Of a DNA stretch of 41,159 nt, positions 1-8,093 are shown in pieces. Source of the DNA: Spirochaetota bacterium (GTDB taxonomy: Bacteria; Spirochaetota; Spirochaetia; CADAEX01); the NCBI GenBank assembly GCA_009786125.1, contig WQTU01000130.1:1-41159 (forward strand), written 5' to 3'. A program made the translations under genes and the position numbers. The first letter of the stretch is position 1, and each line of letters starts with the position of its first letter. The notes under the pieces are model-generated. The model was not told the DNA's origin, ran no database searches, and saw only the letters and a program-made list of their open reading frames with translations.

Positions 1-138
1 GACCACGCTTTCAAGGTAATTGAGAGACAATTCACGGGCTATGTTAAAAGAACGCCACAACTGAAAAGTAGAAAGCCCTCCTACCACAACGATCATTAAA
101 CCCATTACCACCAAGCTGAATTTGTAACTAATCTTCAT
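1..138 (-). CDS. Membrane-anchored sensor, MCP-like (5' end only)
   Basis: This is the first 46 codons of a gene that runs off the left edge. The start codon at 138-136 follows a good Shine-Dalgarno (AGAGGAG, read on the minus strand). The product begins MKISYKFSLVVMGLMIVVVG, a short positive N-terminus and then one hydrophobic helix, followed by a polar stretch (FQLWRSFNIARELS). That is the usual start of a methyl-accepting chemotaxis protein or other periplasmic-sensing signal protein, but nothing diagnostic of either is visible. It is divergent from the signalling operon that starts at 473 and has its own strong promoter. Confidence 0.55.
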   Translation of the reverse strand, partial: MKISYKFSLVVMGLMIVVVGGLSTFQLWRSFNIARELSLNYLESVV

Positions 139-167
139 TGGTATCACTCCTCTAGTTCATGTTAAAT

Positions 168-218
168 TTAGATTATCTATGAAAACTAGATTATAGATAA
201 TCTAAGCAAATTTGTCAA
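168..218 (-). promoter_or_regulatory. Consensus promoter overlapped by a 13-bp inverted repeat
   Basis: On the minus strand a perfect -35 (TTGACA, 218-213) and a perfect -10 (TATAAT, 195-190) are separated by 17 bp. An inverted repeat, TTAGATTATCTAT at 168-180 and its exact complement at 193-205, overlaps the -10 and the start region. Each arm is itself nearly palindromic (TAGATWATCTA). A site placed this way is typical of a repressor operator, which is inference. It drives the gene at 138-1. Confidence 0.75.
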
Positions 219-251
219 CTTAACTGTCAGCGTTTGACGTGATAACCAGTG

Positions 252-391
252 CAGCAATTCGGAATTTGGATTTTTTCTCTCGAAATATTACCAAAATTGA
301 TGAAAAACAGGGGGCTGCTCATCTGCAGCCTACGATTTTATGTGTATTTCGGGGTATTTCGAGCAAGCCTTTTCTAAATTCCGAATTGCTG
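252..391. mobile_element. MITE-like element, 140 bp, with 9-bp target site duplication
   Basis: Terminal inverted repeats match at 18 of 19 positions: CAGCAATTCGGAATTTGGA at 252-270 and the complement of 373-391. The element is flanked exactly by the direct repeat TAACCAGTG (243-251 and 392-400), as expected for a 9-bp target duplication. It has no coding capacity, and a GGCTGC/GCAGCC hairpin lies at 313-330. It is therefore a non-autonomous element that would need a transposase in trans. The insertion-sequence family could not be identified. Confidence 0.8.
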
Positions 392-409
392 TAACCAGTG
401 ATCATTTCG

Positions 410-438
410 TTGAAACCGGAATAAAGTCGTGTTATAAT
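410..438 (+). promoter_or_regulatory. Promoter of the HD-GYP / histidine kinase operon
   Basis: TTGAAA (410-415) and TATAAT (433-438) are 17 bp apart, which puts the transcript start about 25-30 bases before the ATG at 473. The -35 lies only 9 bp beyond the right target duplication of the MITE-like element, so the insertion replaced whatever lay upstream of this promoter. Confidence 0.7.
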
Positions 439-472
439 AATGTACCCGCACTTGCTTTGGAGAGAACTTATT

Positions 473-1486
473 ATGCAGAAGACAATTTTTGTCGTAGATG
501 ATAACCCAACGAACCTGTCTGTAGCTAAAGACGCGCTGAAAGATCATTATAGGGTGAGAACACTCTCTTCGGCAGCAAAAATGTTTGAAATTATGAATAA
601 AATAATTCCGGACATGATTTTACTGGACATTGAAATGCCAGATATGGACGGTTTTAAGGCTTTAGCAATTTTAAGGGAAAACAAGGTTACATCGAAAATT
701 CCTGTTATTTTTCTTACCAGCTTAACCGATGTTCACGTAGAAGCGCGGGGATTTGAAATGGGCGTGATCGATTTTATCAACAAACCTTTTTCGGAACTCG
801 TCCTGCTAAACAGGATCAAAACCCACATGGACATTGATAAGATCATAAAAGAGAGAACGGCCCGTTTGCAAAATTTGCAAAATGCTCTGGTGTTCACATT
901 GGCGGACATGGTAGAAAACCGTGACAAAACGACAGGCGGGCATATTGAGCGCACGACAGAGTATATAGAAATTCTGCTTGAGGAAATGCTCTCAAATGAT
1001 GTGTATACGGAAGAACTGAGCGAAATGGATTTAGATTTGATAATTTCTTCGGCACGGCTGCATGACGTGGGGAAGGTTTCTGTTTCAGATGTTGTGCTTA
1101 ACAAAGCTGGGCGGCTTACAGACGATGAATTCACGGCTATACAGACGCATTGTAAGGCGGGCGAACGAATTATAGATAATATCATATCCCGTTCGGAAGA
1201 TGTGGAGTTTTTGAATTACGCCAAAATGATCGCGGGCAGCCATCATGAGCGCTGGGACGGCAAAGGCTATCCGTGCGGGCTTGCTGGGACAGACATTCCG
1301 CTTCAGGGGCGTATTGTTGCCATTGTTGATGTTTATGACGCCCTTGTTTCTGTGCGTCCTTATAAAAATGCGCTCTCACCGGACGAGGCTGTTGAAATTA
1401 TCATGGAAGCTGCAGGTACTCAATTTGATCCCAAGATAGCGGAAGTATTTTTTAAGGCGAGAAAACGCTTTGGAGCTGTAAAATGA
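473..1486 (+). CDS. Response regulator with HD-GYP cyclic-di-GMP phosphodiesterase domain
   Basis: The product (337 aa) is a cytoplasmic signalling output protein. Residues 1-120 form a receiver domain with the acidic pair in VVDDN, the phospho-acceptor Asp in LLDIEMPDMDG and a conserved Lys in NKPF. The second half is an HD-GYP domain with LHDVGK, the HHERWDGKGYP motif and DVYDAL, so the metal-binding and GYP residues expected of an active c-di-GMP hydrolase are present. The start at 473 is preferred over an upstream ATG at 440 because GGAGAG lies 8 bases before it. The neighbouring hybrid kinase, 18 bp downstream, is its likely phosphodonor. Confidence 0.9.
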   Translation: MQKTIFVVDDNPTNLSVAKDALKDHYRVRTLSSAAKMFEIMNKIIPDMILLDIEMPDMDGFKALAILRENKVTSKIPVIFLTSLTDVHVEARGFEMGVIDFINKPFSELVLLNRIKTHMDIDKIIKERTARLQNLQNALVFTLADMVENRDKTTGGHIERTTEYIEILLEEMLSNDVYTEELSEMDLDLIISSARLHDVGKVSVSDVVLNKAGRLTDDEFTAIQTHCKAGERIIDNIISRSEDVEFLNYAKMIAGSHHERWDGKGYPCGLAGTDIPLQGRIVAIVDVYDALVSVRPYKNALSPDEAVEIIMEAAGTQFDPKIAEVFFKARKRFGAVK

Positions 1487-1504
1487 GAAAAAGGAATGAT
1501 AAAA

Positions 1505-4500
1505 ATGATAAACAGCAATGAGGACTCTTTGAAATTAACCAAACTGAATCTGATGATAAAGGCCACAAATATAGGGCTGTGGGATATGGAAATGGTAAGC
1601 GGCGACCCCAGTGATCCAAACAATGAATTTACATTTTCCGATGAATTCAGACGCCTGCTTGGGTTCAATGACGAAACCGATTTCCCAAACAAATTCAAAA
1701 GCCAGGTAGACTGTATGCATCCGCAGGACAGGGCTCATGTGCTGGAAGTCTTTAGAAAACATGTACTTGACCGCACTGGCCAGTCGCCTTATGACCTTGA
1801 ATATAGAATGATTAAAAAAAACGGCGAAATCGGATACTTCCGCGATGTTGGCGAGACTACGCGCGATACCGATGGCAACCCCCTGCATACGGCAGGGGCG
1901 CTTATGGACGTAACGGAAAAGTGGAAGGCGGCGATTGCTAAAGAAGAGCAGTTGACAAAAAACAACATTATGGTAAGGGCCGCAGGTCTGGGCATGTGGG
2001 AGATGCACATATGTTCCCGCAGTTCCAATATGTATTTTGAATTTGCTGATGATCTTAGAAAAATGCTGGGATATAAAAACGAGACTGATTTTCCCAATGA
2101 TGCGTATAGCATTGGTAACGTCACCCATCCGGATGACTACGAGAGAGTTACAGAGGCATTATCCGGCCATATATTTGACAAAGCCGGGCAAACGCCATAC
2201 AGCATCGAATACCGCATAAAGAAAAATACGGGCGAATATATTCATATCCATGATTCTGCCGATACCCTGCGCGACGCTGACGGCAATCCTATTTACACAG
2301 TTGGGGCTTTTCGGGATATCACAGAAACAAAAAATCTAATGCTTGAAAACGAACAGCGGCTGAACATATTAAATATGGCCGTTAGAGCTACGAAGATTGG
2401 GCTTTGGTATACGGAAGTTTTGGAAGGGCCCATTAGCATTGAAAATAATTCATTTTCATATTCAGAGGAGTTTAGGCGGCTGCTGGGATATGAGGGCAAG
2501 GAGGATTTTCCTGATACTTTCCAAAGCCTGGCTTCCAGCTTGCATCCCGATGACGCGGAGATGTCTGCGGCTGCCTTTAACAATCACTTAAAAGATACCA
2601 GCGGCAATACCCTCTTTGATATCGAATGTAGAATGATAAAGAAAAACGGAGATGTGGCATACTATCGCGCTACAGCCGACACCAGCCGGGATAAAAATGG
2701 AAATCCCGTGCGCTCCGTTGGGGCTACGCAGGATATTACATGGATGAAAACCCTCATTATGGAGCTGGATAAGCAGCGGCGGGAAGCAGAAAGGGCTAAT
2801 TTGGCAAAAAGCGCGTTTCTCAGCACAATGAGCCATGAAATTCGCACACCTATGAATGCCATTTTGGGGATAACAGAAATTCAACTGCAAAAATCAGATT
2901 TAGACCAAGGAAACAGAGAAGCGTATGAAAAAATTTATACATCGGGAGACCTGTTGCTCAGCATTATAAACGATATTTTAGACCTTTCCAAAATAGAGGC
3001 GGGCAAACTGGAATTGATTAACTTAAAGTATGAGGTAGCAAGCTTGCTTAGCGATACTGCGCAGCTTAATATGATGCGTATCGGCAGCAAACCCATCGAA
3101 TTTGAGCTGCATGTTGATGAGGACATGCCCACACATTTAATCGGAGATGAACTTCGCATCAAGCAGATACTTAGTAATCTGCTGTCCAACGCTTTTAAGT
3201 ACACAGAGTCCGGCATGGTTAAAATGATCGTCGGCGTTGCTGCGGGGAAAAATGCCGGCGAAGAAATATTGACGCTTACGATTAGCGATACAGGTCAAGG
3301 CATGACAAAAGAGCAGGTCGACCAACTTTTTGACAAATATGCACGGTTTAACCTGGAAGCTAACCGCGCTAAAGAAGGCGTAGGGCTTGGAATGAATATC
3401 ACACGGAACCTCGTTTTGCTTATGGGCGGGCACATAAACGTTGAAAGCACACCGGGAAAAGGCTCTGTTTTTGAGGTTCATCTTACGCAAAGATCTTGCG
3501 GGGCGGATAAAATGGGCAAAGAATTGGCGGAAAGTCTTCGCCAGTTCCGCTCAAGCAGCCGCGCCCAGATGAAGAGGGTACAGATTTCCCGTGAGCCTAT
3601 GCCCTATGGCAAGGTTTTGATAGTGGACGATGTAGAGACCAATATTTATGTTGCAAGAGGGCTTATGGTCCCATATGAACTAGAAATTGATTCGGCAAGC
3701 AGCGGAGTTTCAGCTATAGAGAAAATAAAGAGTGGGCAAGTTTATGACATAATATTTATGGATCATATGATGCCGCTGATGGATGGCATTGAAACTACAA
3801 AACGTATCAGAGCTATGGGATATGACAAGCCCATTGTCGCGCTGACAGCCAATGCCATCTCCGGGCAGGAAAAAATGTTTTTGTCCAGCGGGTTTAATGA
3901 CTATATTTCCAAGCCTATAGATATACGGCAATTGAATTTTGTGCTTAACAAGCTGGTTCGAGACAAGTACCCTGAGGAGGCGGAGAAAGTGCGCCAAAGG
4001 GAGCAAAAACCAAATGACCCGCTGTCGAACCTGGACGCGGAAAAGCCTGCGGCGGATACTAAACTTGCAGAACTCTTCGCCCGGGACGCAGTTAAGATTT
4101 TGAGCATACTGGAAGACTTGTTTGAAAAGGGTATATCGCCCGGTTCGGAAGAATTGCGTACATATACTATCCACGTGCACGGGTTAAAAAGCGCTCTGGC
4201 AAATATAGGTGAAACAAACCTTTCCGGCCTGGCTGGGGAACTGGAAGATGCCTGCCGTGAAGAAAAAATTAAACTAATAAATGCTGAAACTCCTGTATTT
4301 TTGAAAAATGTACGGGAGTTTATTGCAAAAACAGCTCCATCGGCCGATGCGTCTGTGGAAGAAAGTGAAGAAGACAGGAATTTTTTGCAAGAGAAATTTG
4401 AAGTTATCAAAGCAGCCTGCAAGGAGTATGATGATGTAGCCGTGGAAAACGCACTTTGTGAGTTAAAAACCAAAAGATGGTCACGGCCGACACATGAACT

Positions 4501-4573
4501 GCTTCTGACAATCTCCGATCACTTATTGATGGGTAGTTTCGATGAAATTATGGAAACATTGGAAAAAAGATAA
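1505..4573 (+). CDS. Hybrid sensor histidine kinase: three PAS, HisKA, HATPase, receiver, HPt
   Basis: This is a large phosphorelay kinase with no visible membrane segment, so probably a cytoplasmic sensor. Residue numbers here count from the ATG at 1496; the start at 1505 is preferred because AAGGA then sits 9 bases upstream. Three PAS copies begin near residues 20, 159 and 294. They are clearly related to each other, each ending in a DGNP...GA..DIT-type motif. They are followed by HisKA (SHEIRTPMN, His447), a HATPase (DTGQGM and GVGLGMNI), a receiver (LIVDD, phospho-Asp756) and a C-terminal HPt (HGLKSA, His895). All phosphotransfer residues are present. It lies 18 bp after the HD-GYP gene. 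Confidence 0.93.
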   Translation: MINSNEDSLKLTKLNLMIKATNIGLWDMEMVSGDPSDPNNEFTFSDEFRRLLGFNDETDFPNKFKSQVDCMHPQDRAHVLEVFRKHVLDRTGQSPYDLEYRMIKKNGEIGYFRDVGETTRDTDGNPLHTAGALMDVTEKWKAAIAKEEQLTKNNIMVRAAGLGMWEMHICSRSSNMYFEFADDLRKMLGYKNETDFPNDAYSIGNVTHPDDYERVTEALSGHIFDKAGQTPYSIEYRIKKNTGEYIHIHDSADTLRDADGNPIYTVGAFRDITETKNLMLENEQRLNILNMAVRATKIGLWYTEVLEGPISIENNSFSYSEEFRRLLGYEGKEDFPDTFQSLASSLHPDDAEMSAAAFNNHLKDTSGNTLFDIECRMIKKNGDVAYYRATADTSRDKNGNPVRSVGATQDITWMKTLIMELDKQRREAERANLAKSAFLSTMSHEIRTPMNAILGITEIQLQKSDLDQGNREAYEKIYTSGDLLLSIINDILDLSKIEAGKLELINLKYEVASLLSDTAQLNMMRIGSKPIEFELHVDEDMPTHLIGDELRIKQILSNLLSNAFKYTESGMVKMIVGVAAGKNAGEEILTLTISDTGQGMTKEQVDQLFDKYARFNLEANRAKEGVGLGMNITRNLVLLMGGHINVESTPGKGSVFEVHLTQRSCGADKMGKELAESLRQFRSSSRAQMKRVQISREPMPYGKVLIVDDVETNIYVARGLMVPYELEIDSASSGVSAIEKIKSGQVYDIIFMDHMMPLMDGIETTKRIRAMGYDKPIVALTANAISGQEKMFLSSGFNDYISKPIDIRQLNFVLNKLVRDKYPEEAEKVRQREQKPNDPLSNLDAEKPAADTKLAELFARDAVKILSILEDLFEKGISPGSEELRTYTIHVHGLKSALANIGETNLSGLAGELEDACREEKIKLINAETPVFLKNVREFIAKTAPSADASVEESEEDRNFLQEKFEVIKAACKEYDDVAVENALCELKTKRWSRPTHELLLTISDHLLMGSFDEIMETLEKR

Positions 4574-5136
4574 AGTCATAAAATCGAATATATTGTTTTT
4601 GAATTAAATTCTTTTTCTCCAGGATAGGATATTCGTTGAAAACACAAATTCGACATATTCAACGAGCGGTTAATGCTGCGCCGCTAAAGCGGCTTGGGTT
4701 TCGTTTCGGCTGGGTTAATAAACTGCTTTTGCACTAAGAATGGGTAAAATGCGCGGGCGCGCTCCCGAACGTGACTGAAAAAAGCTCTAACTTGGGCAAT
4801 TTGCATTTAAAGTGGTTCAAAGTGTGAGGGAAAGAATGGAAGTTGCTGGAATTTGGGGAAAAGGCATGTAAAATTAAACGAAAGTGTGAGGGATTGAAGC
4901 GGAAAGCCCGGAGCAGCAAAGCTTGAATGGAGCTTTGTGCGAGGACTTGGAGCGAAAAGCCCGACCCGCAAGCCGGCGCTGCCTAAAATTAAAGATAAAT
5001 TTTGGCGAAAAAGGCTGCGAAGCGCTGAATTTGCTGTCTGCCGCCAAATTTTAGGGGCAAAACCTGCCGGGCGCTGCGGGGCACACCCAAAAAAGTAAAA
5101 AAAAATAAAAAAAAGCAAAAAAATTTGATATAATTA
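4574..5136. other. Gene-less region with hairpins and short repeats
   Basis: No convincing gene is seen here. The stretch holds an 8-bp inverted repeat (TCGTTGAA 4633-4640 / TTCAACGA 4658-4665), a GCCGCT-aa-AGCGGC hairpin (4680-4693) and a 13-bp direct repeat AAAGTGTGAGGGA (4819-4831 and 4881-4893). It also has a CAAAGCT/AGCTTTG hairpin (4917-4937) and partly complementary AAATTTTGG/CCAAATTTT-type stretches between about 4980 and 5055. A minus-strand open frame of about 100 codons exists but has low-complexity composition and no start signal. It resembles accumulated palindromic repeats or decayed DNA. Confidence 0.5.
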
Positions 5137-5166
5137 TTGACAGAGTTTTTTTCTCCGGAATATAAT
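5137..5166 (+). promoter_or_regulatory. Promoter of the 2-oxoacid:ferredoxin oxidoreductase operon
   Basis: A perfect -35 (TTGACA, 5137-5142) and perfect -10 (TATAAT, 5161-5166) are separated by 18 bp. It lies about 90 bp before the first gene, leaving an untranslated leader of roughly 85 bases. Confidence 0.8.
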
Positions 5167-5257
5167 GGCGTTGTCAGATTTTATGTAGTTTTTTTAGAAC
5201 TTCTAATGTCTGGTCTTAAGTGTTCTTGAGTTATTCTTTAATTGAGGAGTAAAAATC

Positions 5258-5470
5258 TTGTCAAAAGGCAAACCTCTAATTAACCGTGAAAGGTGCAAAG
5301 GGTGTGTTCTATGTATTGGCGCGTGCCCAAAGAAAGTTTTAAAAATGTCGCAGCAGATAAACAAGCTGGGTTTCCATTATCCAGAGTGTGTTGATGAAGC
5401 AAATTGTACTGCTTGTACTTTTTGTGCTGTTGTTTGTCCCGACATAGCGATTGAAATTGAGAAATTCTAG
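5258..5470 (+). CDS. 4Fe-4S ferredoxin subunit of 2-oxoacid:ferredoxin oxidoreductase (delta)
   Basis: This small (70 aa) electron-transfer subunit carries two cluster-binding motifs, CKGCVLCIGACP and CTACTFCAVVCP, enough for two [4Fe-4S] clusters. It starts with TTG at 5258; a strong GAGGAG lies 8 bases upstream and no ATG is better placed. It is the first gene of a four-gene operon in delta-alpha-beta-gamma order, 16 bp before the alpha subunit. It would pass electrons from the thiamine-dependent subunit to free ferredoxin. Confidence 0.9.
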   Translation: MSKGKPLINRERCKGCVLCIGACPKKVLKMSQQINKLGFHYPECVDEANCTACTFCAVVCPDIAIEIEKF

Positions 5471-5486
5471 CCGAGGAAAGTAAAAA

Positions 5487-6533
5487 ATGAAAAAAAAGAT
5501 TCTAATGAGAGGAAACGATGCTGTGGCAGAAGCAGTAATTCGAGCAGGATGCCGGCATTATTATGGTTATCCTATTACGCCGCAAAATGAAATTCCCGAA
5601 TATTTGGCGCAAAAGTTCCCTGAGCTTGGAGGAACTTTTGTTCAGGCAGAAAGTGAAATTGCTGCTGCCTGTATGGTGCTTGGTTCTTCTGCAGCAGGTG
5701 TGAGGACGATGACTTCAACATCATCCCCTGGGATGACTTTGAAGCTGGAAGCGATTTCGTATATGTCCGGTGCCCGTCTTCCGTGTGTAATTGTAAATGT
5801 TATGAGGGGTGGTCCGGGTCTTGGAAATATTGCGGGTTCGCAAAGTGATTATTTTCAGGCTACCAAGGGCGGCGCGCATGGCGATTATCAGTCAATTGTT
5901 CTTGCTCCGGAAAATGTTCAGGAGTTTGCAGATCAAACAATGTTAGCCTTTGATCTTTCTGACAAATACAGAGTGGTTGCAATGGTTCTTGGAGATGGGT
6001 ATCTTGGACAGATGTCTGAGCCTGTTGTTCTTCCGGATCCTGTTCAATCAGTTCCAAAAAAACCATGGGCATTAACAGGCAAAAAAGGAAGAGACCAGCA
6101 AGTTCTGGCTTCTTTAAGGCTTCTGCCGGATGCTCTTGGTAATCACAATATTGATCTTCAGAACTTGTATGCAGAGATAACGAAGGCTGAAGTTCGTTTT
6201 GATTCGTATATGACGGAAGATGCTGATTACCTTATTGTTGCTTATGGTACTTGTGCCAGGGTTAGCAGAACAGCTATTAAGGCTTTGAGAAACAGCGGTA
6301 TTAAAGTAGGTCTTTTTAGACCAATAACTCTATGGCCGTTTCCTTCTGCGCAGATTGGCGAGCTTGCAAAAAAAGTAAAAAAGATACTCACAATAGAAAT
6401 GTGTATGGGTCAAATGGTCCAAGATGTTAGGCTAAGTGTTGGATGCAAAACAGAAGTTGATCTTTATGGAGTAGCAGGCGGCGTGATTCCGGATGTTGAT
6501 AAAATTGTGGAAAGGATAAAGAGTTATGAGTAA
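5487..6533 (+). CDS. vorB: 2-oxoacid:ferredoxin oxidoreductase alpha subunit, VorB type
   Basis: The 348-aa product matches the pyruvate-ferredoxin-oxidoreductase domain I/II family. It contains GYPITPQNEI, AESEIAAA, TSTSSPGMTL and MRGGPGLG, followed by a transketolase C-terminal-like domain (YGTCARVSRTA, GLFRPITLWPFP). These motifs place it with the 3-methyl-2-oxobutanoate (branched-chain) and 2-oxoglutarate oxidoreductases. Substrate choice between branched 2-oxo acids and 2-oxoglutarate cannot be settled from sequence alone, but the acyl-CoA synthetases downstream favour branched or short-chain acyl-CoA. It overlaps the beta subunit by 8 bp. Confidence 0.85.
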   Translation: MKKKILMRGNDAVAEAVIRAGCRHYYGYPITPQNEIPEYLAQKFPELGGTFVQAESEIAAACMVLGSSAAGVRTMTSTSSPGMTLKLEAISYMSGARLPCVIVNVMRGGPGLGNIAGSQSDYFQATKGGAHGDYQSIVLAPENVQEFADQTMLAFDLSDKYRVVAMVLGDGYLGQMSEPVVLPDPVQSVPKKPWALTGKKGRDQQVLASLRLLPDALGNHNIDLQNLYAEITKAEVRFDSYMTEDADYLIVAYGTCARVSRTAIKALRNSGIKVGLFRPITLWPFPSAQIGELAKKVKKILTIEMCMGQMVQDVRLSVGCKTEVDLYGVAGGVIPDVDKIVERIKSYE

Positions 6534-7284
6534 TAAAATATATGAATTTCCTAAATCTATAAAAAAAGATGTGATTCCCCACTACTGCGGAGGATGCGCA
6601 CACGGTGTTGTTCACAAGCTTATTGGACAGGTTATGGATGAGCTTGGCATACAAGGTGATGTTATTCTTGCTGCCCCTGTTGGTTGTGCTGTATTCGCAT
6701 ATAGGTATTTAGACATTGATGGTCTTGAATCGCCTCATGGCAGAGCGGGTGCTGTTGCAACAGGACTTAAGAGAGCGCATCCTGATAAAATTGTAATGAC
6801 CTACCAGGGTGACGGCGACCTTCTTGCAATTGGAGCATCAGAAACGCTTCATGCTGCAAACAGAGGCGAAGGGATAGTTACATTTTTTGTTAACAATGCT
6901 ATTTATGGAATGACCGGCGGACAGATGGCTCCTACTACAATGCCGGGGCAGGTTTCATCTACTACTCCTTTTGGAAGAAAAGTAGAAGATGCAGGGTATC
7001 CGATGAAGGGTTGTGAGCTTTTAAATACTCTTGAAAGACCTTATTATATCGAAAGATGCAGCACTCATGATGTTAAGCATATTCTTAAAACAAAAGCTGC
7101 AATAAAGAAAGCTTTCGAGTATCAAAAAGAAAATAAGGGATATTGTTTAGTTGAAATCCTTGGTATATGTACAACAAACTGGGGCATGGGTGCCGTAGAG
7201 TCTACTGAGTGGTTGATAAAAGAAATGTTACCATATTTCCCACTTAAAGTTTTTAGAGATAAAGGGGTGCGAACAGATGCATAA
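6526..7284 (+). CDS. 2-oxoacid:ferredoxin oxidoreductase beta subunit (thiamine diphosphate-binding)
   Basis: This 252-aa subunit binds thiamine diphosphate and carries out the decarboxylation or reverse carboxylation chemistry. The cofactor motif is visible as GDGD followed by NNAIYGMTGGQ, and a CGGCAHG motif sits near the N-terminus. Its start overlaps the end of vorB by 8 bp and its end overlaps the gamma gene by 8 bp, so the operon is translationally coupled. The enzyme interconverts a 2-oxo acid plus CoA with acyl-CoA, CO2 and reduced ferredoxin. Confidence 0.88.
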   Translation: MSNKIYEFPKSIKKDVIPHYCGGCAHGVVHKLIGQVMDELGIQGDVILAAPVGCAVFAYRYLDIDGLESPHGRAGAVATGLKRAHPDKIVMTYQGDGDLLAIGASETLHAANRGEGIVTFFVNNAIYGMTGGQMAPTTMPGQVSSTTPFGRKVEDAGYPMKGCELLNTLERPYYIERCSTHDVKHILKTKAAIKKAFEYQKENKGYCLVEILGICTTNWGMGAVESTEWLIKEMLPYFPLKVFRDKGVRTDA

Positions 7285-7816
7285 AGAAATGATAATTGCG
7301 GGATTTGGCGGACAGGGAGTATTAGTTGCAGGAAAAATTGCTTGTATAGCTGCAATGACAGAAGGAAAGCATGTTTCGCATATTCCGTCATACGGTGCAG
7401 AGATGAGAGGCGGAACAGCGCATTGCGGTGTTGTAATATCAGATGAACCGGTTTCATCACCTGTTGTTGTTAACCCGGATATTTGTATGGTTTTTAGTAC
7501 ACCGTCTTTGAATAAATTTGAACCAAGGCTTAAAAAGGGCGGGATTCTTATTTATAATACTTCTCTTATTAAAGAAAAACCAAAAAGAGATGATATTGTA
7601 GCTATTGCAATTGATGCAAATGACATATCACTTAAGCATGGCTCTAAAAATGGGATGAATATGGCAATGTTGGGTGCGCTTGTTAAAAAAGTGCCGGAAA
7701 TTGCTAAACTTGATTCTCTTAAAGCAGCTCTTGATGAAGGGATGACGGAAAGGAACAAAAAGCATAATCCTACAAATGCTACGATAATGACTGATGCTTA
7801 CAACCTGATTTCATAA
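7277..7816 (+). CDS. 2-oxoacid:ferredoxin oxidoreductase gamma subunit
   Basis: The product is 179 aa and begins with the family signature GFGGQGVLVAGKI, followed by PSYGAEMRGGTAHC, both typical of the gamma (CoA-binding side) subunit. It is the last gene of the delta-alpha-beta-gamma operon and is followed 25 bp later by an intrinsic terminator. Confidence 0.88.
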   Translation: MHKEMIIAGFGGQGVLVAGKIACIAAMTEGKHVSHIPSYGAEMRGGTAHCGVVISDEPVSSPVVVNPDICMVFSTPSLNKFEPRLKKGGILIYNTSLIKEKPKRDDIVAIAIDANDISLKHGSKNGMNMAMLGALVKKVPEIAKLDSLKAALDEGMTERNKKHNPTNATIMTDAYNLIS

Positions 7817-7841
7817 AATAAGGCTTTACTAAATAACGTAA

Positions 7842-7878
7842 AAGCCGGACTTGCTGTGTGCGTGTCCGGCTTTTTTTT
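7842..7878 (+). terminator. Intrinsic terminator of the oxidoreductase operon
   Basis: The stem AAGCCGGAC (7842-7850) pairs with GTCCGGCTT (7864-7872) across a 13-base loop, and the final Ts continue as an eight-T run ending at 7878. It lies just downstream of the gamma subunit stop codon. Confidence 0.9.
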
Positions 7879-7898
7879 GTTGCAACAGGGACGTTGCA

Positions 7899-8048
7899 CC
7901 TCGCGCTGCGGCACGGATGTCGCGAAAAAGCGCGAGGCAGAGCGCGGGGGACACAGTGCCTTTGCGAAGCACGCCGCTATCCCGCGCTGCGGCATGGACG
8001 CCACGCTCTGCGGCACGGACGCCGCAGTCGCGATAGCGGCCAAAGGCA
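7899..8048. repeat. GC-rich palindromic repeat block
   Basis: This block is much richer in GC than the flanking genes. It holds CCTCGCGC (7899-7906) paired with GCGCGAGG (7930-7937). A larger imperfect inverted repeat has TGCCTTTG (7957-7964) and CCGCTATC (7974-7981) paired with GATAGCGG (8032-8039) and CAAAGGCA (8041-8048). The unit CTGCGGCAYGGACGCC or a close variant recurs about three times. Open frames across it are low-complexity and unlikely to be real. It separates the oxidoreductase terminator from the XRE-cupin gene. Confidence 0.6.
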
Positions 8049-8093
8049 AGTGCGGGGCGGCAGGATTGTGATACGGGAGGAAAAGGAGAAAAA

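Noticed and set aside
4807-5118. Minus-strand open frame of 103 codons
   Set aside because: Its composition is low-complexity with Phe/Leu/Pro runs from AT-rich and palindromic DNA, it has no ribosome site, and it overlaps the promoter-proximal poly-A tract.
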